A stretch of 64,000 bases of DNA from Nitrospira sp. (GTDB lineage: Bacteria > Nitrospirota > Nitrospiria > Nitrospirales > Nitrospiraceae), in assembly GCA_020697375.1 (NCBI GenBank), contig JAJFBJ010000015.1:12671-76670 (forward strand), given 5' to 3'. The position numbers were made by a program, and so were the translations under genes. Positions within the stretch are counted from its first letter, which is position 1, and the number at the start of each line of letters is the position of its first letter. Shown here one piece after another: positions 37,885-46,579 of this stretch. Below the pieces are notes generated by a model. The model did not search any database. It was given only the letters and a program-made list of their open reading frames with translations, and was not told where the DNA came from.

Positions 37885-39104
37885 GTCCGGCCTTCCTTGT
37901 GCAAATCGCCTGAGACATCCGGCGCTGAGCGGTCCATCCTCCGCGGATTCGCGGACGACTGAGCCACCACGCGATCGCATAATTCGAGATAGCCGGCCGC
38001 CAGCACCGGCCATCCGAATCCCATGGCACGGCTTCGGCTCTCCATGCCCATCTTCCGACGGCGGGCCTCATCGCTCATGATGTCCCGTAACGCTTCCGTG
38101 AGGGCTGGAACATCGCCCCAAGGCACAATCTCGCCGTTCAGTCCCTTCGTCACCAGTTCAGCGGTCCCTCCCGTATCCGTCACGATGACGGGCAAACCGG
38201 CCGCCATCGCTTCCAATAACGCAATGGACATCCCCTCCTGCTGCGACGGCAAGACGAAGACATCCGCCTCGCGATAGACGAGCGGCATCTCTTCCCGCGA
38301 CCGGAACCCCTTGAACGTCACGGCATCGCCTACCTGAAGCTTGTCGGCCAATTCCCGCAATCGCGGCTCCGCGTCCCCGGTGCCGACGAACGTCAGCTTC
38401 AGCGATCGAGCAGAGTTCGCTCGCAATCCTGCGAAGGCCTCCAGAAGATGATGCTGTCCTTTGCGTTCGATCAAGCGCGCGACACAGACGATGGTAAGCG
38501 TCCGCCTCGGCTCGGCAGGCACGGGAGCAAACAAGGTGGTATCGACGCCGTTGGGAATGATGGTCAAAGGCAGGTCGGGCATCGTCCGATGCGCCAGCCG
38601 CTCCTGCTCCGCGCTGATGGCCGTCACGGCGCCTGCCCGCCGCCAGATTCTTTTGAGCAGCGGCGTCAGAACCGGATAGAGGTAGTTGTAGCGCTCCTCG
38701 AATCCCGGCACATCCGGCCCCTGGAGCGACAGCACATAAGGCAATCCATGGGTCACATCCAGAAGATAGCTGATCGCTCCGGCCGGCACCCCTGCGAAGG
38801 CGAAACTCACATCGTACCGATGCTGTTTCAGCAATCGCTGCGCCATGCGTAGCCCACGCCAACTGTAGCGAAGCAGCTCCCGGTTGGTCGCATGGTGGAT
38901 GTTCCGATTGTTCACCGGCACCTTATGGATCGTGATGCGATCGGCAAAACGCTCGGTCTCGTGGGTTTTCCGGCTTCGCGACGAAGTGACGAGATCCACG
39001 CCGACATCCCGGCGCTGCGCCATTTCCTGCAAAAGATAATAGTTCACCACCCCGGTGCCGCCACCGAGCGGAGGAAATTCGTTATCGAACATGAGGATGC
39101 GAAT
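37881..39104 (-). CDS. Family 4 glycosyltransferase, probable ATT start
   Basis: GT-B enzyme. Conventional starts give only MFDNEFPPLGGGTGV from an ATG at 39092. Relatives normally begin MRILMFDNEFPP, and the codons upstream here read ATT-CGC-ATC-CTC-ATG. The ATT at 39104 has AGGAG 9 bases before it, ideal spacing, whereas the ATG would be 21 bases away. I therefore propose an ATT start giving 407 residues. Donor-site elements are CVARLIERKGQHHLLEAF, FVLPSQQEGMSIALLEAMAA and the preceding IIPNGVDTTLF. It probably acts just after the dolichol-phosphate-type GT2 upstream. Confidence 0.87.
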   Translation of the reverse strand: MRILMFDNEFPPLGGGTGVVNYYLLQEMAQRRDVGVDLVTSSRSRKTHETERFADRITIHKVPVNNRNIHHATNRELLRYSWRGLRMAQRLLKQHRYDVSFAFAGVPAGAISYLLDVTHGLPYVLSLQGPDVPGFEERYNYLYPVLTPLLKRIWRRAGAVTAISAEQERLAHRTMPDLPLTIIPNGVDTTLFAPVPAEPRRTLTIVCVARLIERKGQHHLLEAFAGLRANSARSLKLTFVGTGDAEPRLRELADKLQVGDAVTFKGFRSREEMPLVYREADVFVLPSQQEGMSIALLEAMAAGLPVIVTDTGGTAELVTKGLNGEIVPWGDVPALTEALRDIMSDEARRRKMGMESRSRAMGFGWPVLAAGYLELCDRVVAQSSANPRRMDRSAPDVSGDLHKEGRT

Positions 39105-39109
39105 GGTGG

Positions 39110-40039
39110 CTATCTCCTGGTCACACGGCGGGCGACATAGAGCGGTCGGCGTTTGACTTCGTCGGAGATCCGGCCGATGTATTCGCCGATCACCCCGGTG
39201 GTCATGAGCTGAATCCCGGCGAGAAAGAAAATCGACACGACGAGCGTGGTAAATCCGGGAACGCCGGTTCCGAGCATGAACCTCTTGATCAGATAGAACA
39301 ACGCGACGAAGAACGACAGCAGCGACACCGTAAAACCCAGGATGGTGATGATGCGCAGCGGCATATGGCTGAAAGAAATCAACCCGTCGAGCGCGAGGTA
39401 GAGGAGCTTTCGGAACGTGTATTTTGGAGTCCCCGCATGGCGAGCCTGGCGTTCATAGGGAACACCGACTTGCTTGAAGCCCACCCAGCTACGTATGCCC
39501 CTGACGAATCGATTGCGCTCAGGCATATGAACCAGGAGGTCCACCACGCGCCGGTCCATGATGCAAAAATCGCCGGCATCCAGGGGAATCTCGATGTTCG
39601 CTACCCGCTGCAGCAATCGATAGAACGCCGCATAGGCCAAGCGCTTGCCCCACCATTCTTTCCGTTCGGTCCGAACGGCATAGACCACTTCCCATCCTTC
39701 CTGCCATTTCGCGAGAAACTTGTGCAACACCTCGGGTGGATCCTGCAGATCCGCATCCATGATGCAAACGGCGCGCCCCCGGCTATGCTCCAACCCGGCG
39801 CTGATGGCGACTTGATGTCCGAAGTTCCTCGCCAACTCCACGACGACGACCCGGTGATCCTCGGCTTCCAAACGCCTCAGGATGTCCGGGCTCTTGTCCT
39901 GACTTCCATCATCGACGAATACAATCTCGCACTCGCACGCAAGTCCGCTCAACACCTCGGCGAGGCGGGCATGCAAGATCGGCAGGTTCTCGGATTCATT
40001 GAAAACGGGAATGACGATCGACAACATCGGCGGGGACAT
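39110..40039 (-). CDS. Polyprenyl-phosphate glycosyltransferase (DPM1/GtrB-like GT2)
   Basis: A GT2 domain begins MLSIVIPVFNESENLPILH, with EIVFVDDGSQDKSPDIL and CIMDADLQDPPEVL (DxD). Two C-terminal transmembrane helices follow (IITILGFTVSLLSFFVALFY and a VVSIFFLAGIQLMTTG segment) plus the GEYIGRISDEVKRRPLY tail. This architecture makes undecaprenyl-phosphate sugars for periplasmic GT-C enzymes such as the one at 31140. The start at 40039 (MSPPMLS) is preferred. The reading frame stays open to 40249, but the extra 70 residues are proline/histidine-rich and unlike the family. 309 residues. Confidence 0.87.
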   Translation of the reverse strand: MSPPMLSIVIPVFNESENLPILHARLAEVLSGLACECEIVFVDDGSQDKSPDILRRLEAEDHRVVVVELARNFGHQVAISAGLEHSRGRAVCIMDADLQDPPEVLHKFLAKWQEGWEVVYAVRTERKEWWGKRLAYAAFYRLLQRVANIEIPLDAGDFCIMDRRVVDLLVHMPERNRFVRGIRSWVGFKQVGVPYERQARHAGTPKYTFRKLLYLALDGLISFSHMPLRIITILGFTVSLLSFFVALFYLIKRFMLGTGVPGFTTLVVSIFFLAGIQLMTTGVIGEYIGRISDEVKRRPLYVARRVTRR

Positions 40040-40327
40040 GGGCCCATCCGGTTTTTTTTGAAACGCGTGCCGAGCGGCGGGATGCCGATGATCCCTCGTG
40101 TGGTCCGGTTCGCCATTCATCGCCACAGCCAATGCCCGGCAGAACTGGAGCGCGGCGATGGGATCTTCGAGCGGAAGGACCGCATGTACCGCTCCGTTTG
40201 GCGTTCCCGGCGGGTCTATTGGAGAATGCTGAAGATGAGGGTGATTCATGTCTTGGCTTCCCGGCTAACGTATTTGTTCTGAGTACGTCGGTCCCACAAA
40301 CGGATAGTAATTTGTGAGCCGAAAGCT

Positions 40328-41323
40328 CTAGCGGGAAGGAGGCATCGTTTCATCGCCCCTGGTCATGACAACCAGGCAGAGGAGACCCAAGAGAATCCAC
40401 ACCAGTTCCCGAAAACGCCGCAACAGCGCGAAGGTGATGCCCGTGACCTCGCCATACCCGAAGGCAGTCAGCAGGAGCAAGTTGCCCGCGTCCTGCGCGC
40501 CCAAACTTCCCGGAATGAAAAAGGTTCCTCCCTTGATGAACACGGAGAGGGCTCCGATCGCCACCGCATACATCACCGAAATGGGGTGCCCCAGGCAAAG
40601 GACTATGACGAACACTTCGAGAGCTTCGGCGAGCCATCCGAAAAAAAACAGTCCCGTCGAAAGTAAGAAGGCCGGTCGCTGGTGGGTGTAAAAGCGGGCG
40701 ATGGTGCGGTCCAATTCCAGAAGCTTTCCTTCCCGCGACTCCAAATACCGCAGCCGCAAGCCGATGCGGCGCAGCATCTTCAACATCCAGGTGAATAGCC
40801 CCTGTCGCTGCATGATGACGAACGCGCCGACGCCGAACAGCAGCAGTCCCGCCGTAAGCAATCCGGCCATGATGGTCTGTCCGGCCGATCCTCCGGCGTC
40901 CAATAACCAGAATCCCAACCCGATCCCGATCAGGATGAACGCAATCTGGGCGATCGTCATCGTGGTTTTGGCCGTCACCACCGACGCCAATCCTTCCACC
41001 AGCGGCACGCCTTGTCGTTTGAGCAGGAAGGCTTTCAGCGGCTCACCGCCTACGTAGGCGGTGGGTGTGGTCATGTTCACGACTTCGCCGGCGGTGCGAA
41101 TCGCCAACACCCGCCAAAACGGCACATCTTTCGCCCCGGGGCCGAACGTTACCCGCCAGCCGTAGGCCTCCAGGATATACATGAGCACGGAGGGAAGGAG
41201 AATCGCCAGCATCGCGGCAGGGCCCAGTTGCGCCACCGCTTCATAGATTCGCGAGATGCCGATGTGCCAGATGAGTGCGGAGAGCGTCAGTGTCCCGAGC
41301 AGAAGGAGAGCCGCTTTAAGCAC
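40328..41323 (-). CDS. Flippase-like membrane protein (LPG_synthase_TM/HpnL-like)
   Basis: 331 residues with about eight hydrophobic segments. The family (AglD/YbhN/HpnL, UPF0104) signature is seen in RTAGEVVNMTTPTAYVGGEP near residue 77 and in the C-terminal FFIPGSLGAQDAGNLLLL. The soluble aminoacyl-transferase domain of MprF is absent. It overlaps the upstream CDP-alcohol phosphatidyltransferase gene by 8 bases. A role in moving or handling the lipid product of that enzyme is likely but unproven. Homologues also sit in hopanoid loci. Confidence 0.8.
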   Translation of the reverse strand: MLKAALLLLGTLTLSALIWHIGISRIYEAVAQLGPAAMLAILLPSVLMYILEAYGWRVTFGPGAKDVPFWRVLAIRTAGEVVNMTTPTAYVGGEPLKAFLLKRQGVPLVEGLASVVTAKTTMTIAQIAFILIGIGLGFWLLDAGGSAGQTIMAGLLTAGLLLFGVGAFVIMQRQGLFTWMLKMLRRIGLRLRYLESREGKLLELDRTIARFYTHQRPAFLLSTGLFFFGWLAEALEVFVIVLCLGHPISVMYAVAIGALSVFIKGGTFFIPGSLGAQDAGNLLLLTAFGYGEVTGITFALLRRFRELVWILLGLLCLVVMTRGDETMPPSR

Positions 41324-42770
41324 GGGCCTGTGCCGAAGGCCGAAGGACCCACAACATCAACAGCCAAAATACCGTCGAGCCGGCTGCGGCCATCCATAGG
41401 AACCAGTCGAGTTTGTCCAGCAATGCAAAGAGGAAGACGACCACGGAGAAATCCCGGCTCGCCACATTCTTGAGGATGAAATCAGACCAGGTGGCCTGCT
41501 TGGGCGTGTTCCAGCCGCATGTCGCGCCGATTTTCTGCGCTTTTGTGACCAGCCAAAACGACATCGCGTTGCCGAATATGGCGGCGCCGCCCAGCGCCAG
41601 GGGAACCCAGGCTTGAGCCTGGCCGTCCTGGCGCAGGTACAGTCCGCAGGCGATTCCGGCAAAGATGGCGATATGCACCAGGTTGTCCATGGCGATATCC
41701 AGCCATGCGCCGAACGGCGACTCGGTAAAGGTCAGTCGCGCCACTTCTCCGTCGCAACAATCGATGATGGCCGCCAACTGGAACAGGAGCGCGGCAATGA
41801 TGCCGGCCTGGTATGTCCCGAATCCGAATGTGACGGCCGAGAGGAGTCCCACGGCCGTGGCGATCATGGTGATCACGTTGGGCGAGCATGTCATCCATAA
41901 GAAGGCTCGCGTGAGCAAAGGCGAGAAGAGCCGGTTGAAGTAACGATCGACAAACCCTTCACAGTCTCCCTTGAGCGACCGAAGGAGCGTGCGCTCTGCC
42001 ACGCCGGCACTGGGCTGGTCCCACACGTCCCGATACCAGTGACCGGCATTCGAGGCAGCCGCGACGACCCTCACGCGGCCTTCCGCCGCCGCCCGTTCCA
42101 GCCAACGACGCACCGGAATCGCTCCAGGCGCTTCATTCGCCCCGGCCATCTCCGGCAGCGCAATCCCGTCAGGCGGATTCAAGATGCTCGCGGGCAGCAC
42201 GACCAAATCTGCCGCAACCTGGTGGTCTTTATACTCCGTGTGATTGTGAAAGGAGACGAGCCGGCCTTCCTCAAATGCGACTGCCGGGTTCCTGCGACCC
42301 ATCGGCGGTTCGACCGGGCCGGCATTGCGGGTCACGACCAGCGCCTCGCCGTCACGCACGATTTGCCGGAGATGTTCGATGAGCGCTTTGGAGAATACGG
42401 CCTGGACCCCGGCGATCAAGCAGAAACCGCGCATCTCTGTGGCGAGCGACTCCCAGGTTCGCGGATCATCGAGCGGGAATTCGCGTACTGGCATCCACCG
42501 CACGGGAATCGTGACCCGCGCCCCCCGCGCCAGCGTATGTTTGAGCAACTCTTCATCGACACCGGCCAGGACGATCAGTTGGCGAATACCGGCGCGCTGC
42601 AGCGTGAGCACGGTGCGTTGAAAGAGGCTCACTCCGCCGATGTGCGTCAGCGGCCCCACATCGGTGAGCCCGCGTCCGAGGCGGTTTCCGAAGAGACCTG
42701 TGCCCGGCACGAGGATAGCCGTGCTCAGGCCCTGCAATTCGGCGCCGCGCTCGAGTGTACTTTCGCTCAT
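41316..42770 (-). CDS. CDP-alcohol phosphatidyltransferase fused to a degenerate nucleotidyltransferase domain
   Basis: 484 residues in two parts. Residues about 1-240 resemble a nucleotidyltransferase, but the nucleotide loop is VPGTGLFGNRLGRGL with no following KP-x-L lysine. It is probably inactive as an NTP transferase. A WYRDVWDQP linker leads to the membrane domain (about 265-484). That domain holds the complete CDP-alcohol phosphotransferase signature D340-G341-x2-A344-R345-x8-G354-x3-D358-x3-D362. The layout recalls bifunctional inositol-phosphate cytidylyltransferase/synthases. With the phosphonate genes next to it, a CMP-aminoethylphosphonate plus lipid alcohol reaction is a plausible role. 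The substrate is inferred, not seen. A 151-base gap with no recognisable feature separates it from the upstream nucleotidyltransferase gene. Confidence 0.85.
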   Translation of the reverse strand: MSESTLERGAELQGLSTAILVPGTGLFGNRLGRGLTDVGPLTHIGGVSLFQRTVLTLQRAGIRQLIVLAGVDEELLKHTLARGARVTIPVRWMPVREFPLDDPRTWESLATEMRGFCLIAGVQAVFSKALIEHLRQIVRDGEALVVTRNAGPVEPPMGRRNPAVAFEEGRLVSFHNHTEYKDHQVAADLVVLPASILNPPDGIALPEMAGANEAPGAIPVRRWLERAAAEGRVRVVAAASNAGHWYRDVWDQPSAGVAERTLLRSLKGDCEGFVDRYFNRLFSPLLTRAFLWMTCSPNVITMIATAVGLLSAVTFGFGTYQAGIIAALLFQLAAIIDCCDGEVARLTFTESPFGAWLDIAMDNLVHIAIFAGIACGLYLRQDGQAQAWVPLALGGAAIFGNAMSFWLVTKAQKIGATCGWNTPKQATWSDFILKNVASRDFSVVVFLFALLDKLDWFLWMAAAGSTVFWLLMLWVLRPSAQARA

Positions 42771-42921
42771 GCTCGCTTCCGGTTAGCCGTCAACGGTCGT
42801 TCGAGATCGAGGACCAGTCCGAAATCTTCAATGTGTCGATCTGACGATTGCGGGACACTCGACAATTCATCAGATCCACAGATCATCGGATATCTTCGCC
42901 TTACCTTCACGAACGACCAGC

Positions 42922-43641
42922 TTACAACTTCGGCAGGATCTCCCGCTCCGCCCGCGTCACATCCTCGGGGAAATCGATTTCCGTCCAGGGCAGGCCCCCG
43001 ATTTTCTCATGTCCCACGTTCACGTCCTTGAAGTACTGAGACAACCCGTCTTCGTATTCCATGTCCCAGCGGCCCTGGTCGATGTAAGTGTTCAGCGAAC
43101 CGACCAGGCTCGCCGTATCGGCCCGGCGCACTTTTAAAAACCCCACTCCCTCGCCCGCCATATCATACCGTTCGGGCATGTTCTTGCTCAGAGCGATGAC
43201 CCGTCCGCCCTGAACCACCACCATGCATTCCTCACCGGTCTGCTTCACCGTATCATCCATCAGCAGGCAATTGGGGAAGGGCGATGCCACCAGGCGGCGG
43301 AGAATTTCCCGGTGAAACAGCACGTCCGCATCCATGATCACCGCGTCATCGGAGAGCGCCGACCGGGCGATCCATAACGACGAAATGCTGCCGCGGTGGA
43401 ACTCCTCGTTCACCAGATAGGAAATGTCCACGCCGCGGCATTGCCTGCCGACCGCCGCCCTGATCATCTCTTGCTTGTATCCAACCACGATGGTGGCTTC
43501 TCTGATCTGGACACTCGCCAATGCCTCGAAATATCGCGCGAGCAGCGTCTGCCCCCCGATCTCGATCAGACATTTCGGCTTGTGCTGGGTGACGGCCCAG
43601 AGCCGCTTCCCCACGCCGGCTGCCAGAATGACGGCTTTCAT
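42922..43641 (-). CDS. Sugar/alcohol-phosphate nucleotidyltransferase, probable CTP:phosphonate cytidylyltransferase
   Basis: 239-residue LicC/PntC-like NTP transferase with an intact active site. The loop VILAAGVGKRL is at residues 4-14, KPKCL at 21-25 and metal aspartates in MDADVLF (104, 106). The PWTEIDFPEDVTRAE C-terminal block is typical of choline-phosphate and aminoethylphosphonate cytidylyltransferases. It overlaps the transaminase gene by 4 bases. In Treponema-type PntC these two activities are fused, so the adjacency supports formation of CMP-2-aminoethylphosphonate. Specificity for CTP and for AEP is inference. Confidence 0.82.
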   Translation of the reverse strand: MKAVILAAGVGKRLWAVTQHKPKCLIEIGGQTLLARYFEALASVQIREATIVVGYKQEMIRAAVGRQCRGVDISYLVNEEFHRGSISSLWIARSALSDDAVIMDADVLFHREILRRLVASPFPNCLLMDDTVKQTGEECMVVVQGGRVIALSKNMPERYDMAGEGVGFLKVRRADTASLVGSLNTYIDQGRWDMEYEDGLSQYFKDVNVGHEKIGGLPWTEIDFPEDVTRAEREILPKL

Positions 43642-44738
43642 GCACGACCGGCCACGCCGGTGAGCACCTGCTCGAAGGCGGTCAGAAATCCCTGAATGTG
43701 CGATTCGGTGAGGGCGCCCATGTTGGCGATGCGAAAAACCTTCGATTCCAACTGGCCCTGTCCGGCATAAATGACATATCCGCGATCCTTCAGCTGATCA
43801 TGCAAGGAAGCATAGGATAATCCAGGCGGCAGATGAAAAGCCGTAATCGTGTTCGAAAGTGACTCCGGCGGCAGTAACATTTTGATCCCTAATTTTCCCA
43901 TTCCCTCCCGGATCCTCGTCGAGACGGCCTTATACCGACGTACGCGATTCGTGACTCCCTCCTCCAACAACTCGTCCAACGCCTCTTCCAATGCATAATA
44001 GAGTTGAACGGCCGGAGTGAAAGGCACCATCGCTTTCCCTTGATCATCGATATAATGCGTCATATTGAGGTACCAGGATCGCTTGGGATAGACCCGCATC
44101 CGCTCCAGAAAACCCTTGCGGAGCAGGACGAATGAGACGCCGGGAAATCCTTGAATGCATTTGCCGGCCGTCCCTACCGCCATATAAATGTGAGAACCGG
44201 CGACATCGATCGGCTCGCCGCCCAGTCCGCTGACCGAATCGAGCACGAAGACACGATTTTGGCTATCGACGACTTCCGCGATTTCCTTGACGGGATTGAC
44301 CAATCCGGTGGTCGTTTCATGGTGGACCATCGCCACGGCGTGGACTTCGGGATGCTGACGCAATGCCAGGCGCACCCGTTCCGGGTCCGGCTTGATGTGC
44401 CATTCCCACTTGAGTTCGGACACACCGAGCCGATGGAGGCCGATCATATTGGAGATCCGCTCGCCATAGACGCCGTTATTGAGCACGAGCATGCGCTTCC
44501 CCATGGGAAGGCATGACATGACGGCGGATTCCACCGCGGCGGTGCCTGAGCCGGTCAGTACGACGGCGACATAATCGGATTCGGCGCCCGGCAAGAAGGC
44601 CGTCAATAATTTTTGTTGGATGCGGGCCAGCAGGTCGGAGAATTCCGATTCCCGATGGCAGATATCCGGTCGCATCAACGCCTTCCGCACCCGTTCGCTC
44701 ACGTTCACCGGCCCTGGATTCAGAAGAATCATGTTCAT
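43638..44738 (-). CDS. 2-aminoethylphosphonate transaminase-like PLP enzyme
   Basis: 366-residue fold-type I, class V aminotransferase. The start NMILLNPGPVNVSERV and TGSGTAAVESAV (PLP phosphate site) are present. VLDSVSGLGGEPID contains the cofactor aspartate D167, and the Schiff-base lysine is K193 in GTAGKCIQGFPG. The K-C-I-Q-G-x-P-G context is close to PhnW. PhnW degrades AEP, but here the neighbours are phosphonopyruvate decarboxylase subunits and a cytidylyltransferase. The reaction would therefore run toward synthesis, from phosphonoacetaldehyde to 2-aminoethylphosphonate. Confidence 0.87.
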   Translation of the reverse strand: MNMILLNPGPVNVSERVRKALMRPDICHRESEFSDLLARIQQKLLTAFLPGAESDYVAVVLTGSGTAAVESAVMSCLPMGKRMLVLNNGVYGERISNMIGLHRLGVSELKWEWHIKPDPERVRLALRQHPEVHAVAMVHHETTTGLVNPVKEIAEVVDSQNRVFVLDSVSGLGGEPIDVAGSHIYMAVGTAGKCIQGFPGVSFVLLRKGFLERMRVYPKRSWYLNMTHYIDDQGKAMVPFTPAVQLYYALEEALDELLEEGVTNRVRRYKAVSTRIREGMGKLGIKMLLPPESLSNTITAFHLPPGLSYASLHDQLKDRGYVIYAGQGQLESKVFRIANMGALTESHIQGFLTAFEQVLTGVAGRA

Positions 44739-44800
44739 CCCTCAGGCTGTGGATCGGTACTGAGCAGAGCGGCCCTACACATCGCACTCAGCAAAGACTG

Positions 44801-45379
44801 TCATTGAATCGCTTTCATGAAGCGGGCGGTTACGGCCGGCGGCTCATGGAGTATCCGGCCGACATCCTCGACGAATTCGTTCACCTTGACGAGCAACATG
44901 CTCGGCCCGTCTTTCTTCAACATATCTTTGAATTCGTACAAAAGATCGTCCCGGTCGAGGACTCGCTCAACGTGGACATAGCCCGCGGCCTTGGCCACCT
45001 TCTCCAGCGGCACTACGTTGGAGATCGTCGGCTGATTCCCCGTCGTCCCGTACACCTCATTATCGAAGACCACATGAATGAAATTTTTTGGTTTCAGGGC
45101 GCCGACCGTGGCGAGAGTGCCCATGCCCATCAGGACATTGCCGTCGCCGTCGAACACGATCACCTGTTTGGCCGGCTTGGCGAGCGCGACCCCGAGCCCG
45201 ATCGCCGGCGCGTTTCCCATGGACCCGATCATATAAAAATGCGTCGGCCGATCGGCGATCTTGTGCGCTTCGCGCGATGGAAATCCATTGCACACGATAA
45301 CCGGCTGGTCCGTCAACAGTTCGAGCAACGCGGCCATGGCCTGCGCCCGGCTCTGCATCGTGCCTTCTTCCGGTCTCAT
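44801..45379 (-). CDS. Phosphonopyruvate decarboxylase, TPP-binding (beta) subunit
   Basis: 192 residues forming only the C-terminal pyrophosphate domain of a thiamine-diphosphate decarboxylase. The cofactor motif starts GDGN at residues 78-81 and continues to FDN at 105-107. An NGFPSREAH block and MIGSMGNAPAIGLGVAL are also typical of phosphonopyruvate/sulfopyruvate decarboxylases. It overlaps the alpha gene by 4 bases. Known phosphonopyruvate decarboxylases are often single chains, while split forms resemble ComD/ComE of coenzyme M synthesis. The AEP-type neighbours argue for phosphonopyruvate here. Confidence 0.88.
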   Translation of the reverse strand: MRPEEGTMQSRAQAMAALLELLTDQPVIVCNGFPSREAHKIADRPTHFYMIGSMGNAPAIGLGVALAKPAKQVIVFDGDGNVLMGMGTLATVGALKPKNFIHVVFDNEVYGTTGNQPTISNVVPLEKVAKAAGYVHVERVLDRDDLLYEFKDMLKKDGPSMLLVKVNEFVEDVGRILHEPPAVTARFMKAIQ

Positions 45380-45873
45380 GGATGCAATCCCTTTACAATC
45401 CCCTTCTTGATCAGGAGCGCGACGGGAATCCGTTGTTTCATGAAGGTCTGCCCCACCCAGCGGAAATCGTCCATCATCGTCTGTTCCGACAGGGTCCGGT
45501 GCGGAATTTTCATGGTATCGAGCAATTGCGGCATGGTCTCACCCATCACCAGATGCTCCGGCGCATCCTTTCCCTGGAAGCCCCGCCATGACACGATCAA
45601 AATGCAGGGCTGCTGATACATCATATTCAGGGAGATGAGCGCATTCAAGGAAGTCCCGAGCCCCGAATTTTGCATGAGAACGGCCGGAGTTTTTCCGCCC
45701 ATGTAGGCGCCCGCCGCCATGGCAACCGCTTCGTCCTCACGAACGGCAGGGGTATAGAGCCTGCGCGTCATCAGCTCCTCGATGATGCCTCCCAGGATCG
45801 AGTCGGGCACCCCCGAAAAAAAATCCACGCCCATATCCTGGAGCGCTTGCACAAACACATCACTATCGATCAT
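45376..45873 (-). CDS. Phosphonopyruvate decarboxylase, PYR-domain (alpha) subunit
   Basis: 165 residues making the N-terminal PYR domain of the decarboxylase. FFSGVPDSILGGIIEEL is followed by the catalytic-glutamate region VREDEAVAMAAGAYMGGK (E48 likely). MQNSGLGTSLNALISLNMM and VSWRGFQGKDAPEH close the domain; this WRG block is shared by phosphonopyruvate and sulfopyruvate decarboxylases. It is the first gene of the long minus-strand unit, 56 bases after a predicted transcription start. A sulfopyruvate role remains possible, but no other coenzyme M gene is present. Confidence 0.88.
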   Translation of the reverse strand: MIDSDVFVQALQDMGVDFFSGVPDSILGGIIEELMTRRLYTPAVREDEAVAMAAGAYMGGKTPAVLMQNSGLGTSLNALISLNMMYQQPCILIVSWRGFQGKDAPEHLVMGETMPQLLDTMKIPHRTLSEQTMMDDFRWVGQTFMKQRIPVALLIKKGIVKGLHP

Positions 45874-45935
45874 GAACTACGCACCTATCATATGTCGCTA
45901 CCTGACTGGTCGATCGCCTTCGCACAAGAGGGCGC

Positions 45936-45964
45936 ATTATAGCCAAGGGGTCCTCTATTCTCAA
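45936..45964 (-). promoter_or_regulatory. Sigma-70-like promoter of the phosphonate/glycan unit
   Basis: On the minus strand TTGAGA (45964-45959) and a perfect TATAAT (45941-45936) are separated by 17 bases. Transcription would start near 45929 and give a 5' leader of about 56 bases before the decarboxylase alpha gene. No other intergenic gap downstream shows as good a promoter, so one long transcript through the glycosyltransferase genes is plausible. Confidence 0.7.
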
Positions 45965-46032
45965 GAACGCAGCGGACCGGTTGCCGTCACCTTTCCAACC
46001 ATGGTAGCGTGCCGACAAGAGCTTCTACGGCC

Positions 46033-46578
46033 ATGCGCTATACAGCTTCGATATCGGCCTTATTTCATGTTGCCGGCAGGATTGCGATCCTTGCTGCCGT
46101 TCTCTCGGCCTATGCGGGCCAGGCGTTCTCGGGTGTCAGCATGGCAAACGATCCGCACGGTTTCCATGACCTTCCCTGGGGCGCGCCGCTCACCGGCGTC
46201 CCGGAACTCACGATCATGCTCGAAGGGCCCCATATCACCGATTACAAATTCCGCGATCGCCCTCCCGCCTATGCCGATATCCCCGTAGACACCCTCTATC
46301 TTTCGACGGTCGATGACCAGTTCGCGCGCGTCACGATTCGCTACCGTGGAACAGAGACCCATGCGCAGGTGCTGCAGTTCCTCGAACGCTCCTATGGCGT
46401 GATCGAGCGACTTCCCGGGCAAATGATGCGAGGGCTGAATCAGCAATATACCTGGCGGGGACCGGAGACAGAAATCAGCCTGACCTATGAGGCCGGGCGG
46501 GACCGGGGGTTTTTGTTCATCGAAAGCCGCAATCTGGCCCCCCGGTTTCAGGACCAACTTTCGGATACGGCGGACTGA
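46033..46578 (+). CDS. Exported protein, paralogue A of a tandem pair, unknown function
   Basis: 181 residues with a signal peptide ending near the AGQAFSGVS region. The mature part begins MANDPHGFHDLPWGAPLTG and continues with YLSTVDDQFARVTIRYRGTETHAQVLQFLE, GVIERLPGQ and FLFIESRNL. I do not recognise an established function. The neighbour at 46580 has the same blocks in the same order (NDPNGFEGIPWGA, FSTIDGQFARVMVRYSGKDTH, PVDRTPGQ, IIFFESQL), so the two arose by duplication. A start at 46009 (GTG) is possible. It diverges from the phosphonopyruvate decarboxylase genes. Confidence 0.8.
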   Translation: MRYTASISALFHVAGRIAILAAVLSAYAGQAFSGVSMANDPHGFHDLPWGAPLTGVPELTIMLEGPHITDYKFRDRPPAYADIPVDTLYLSTVDDQFARVTIRYRGTETHAQVLQFLERSYGVIERLPGQMMRGLNQQYTWRGPETEISLTYEAGRDRGFLFIESRNLAPRFQDQLSDTAD

Positions 46579-46579
46579 C

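Noticed and set aside
40040..40249. N-terminal extension of the GtrB-like glycosyltransferase
   Set aside because: The 70 residues are proline/histidine-rich, unlike the family, and the GT2 fold starts cleanly at 40039.
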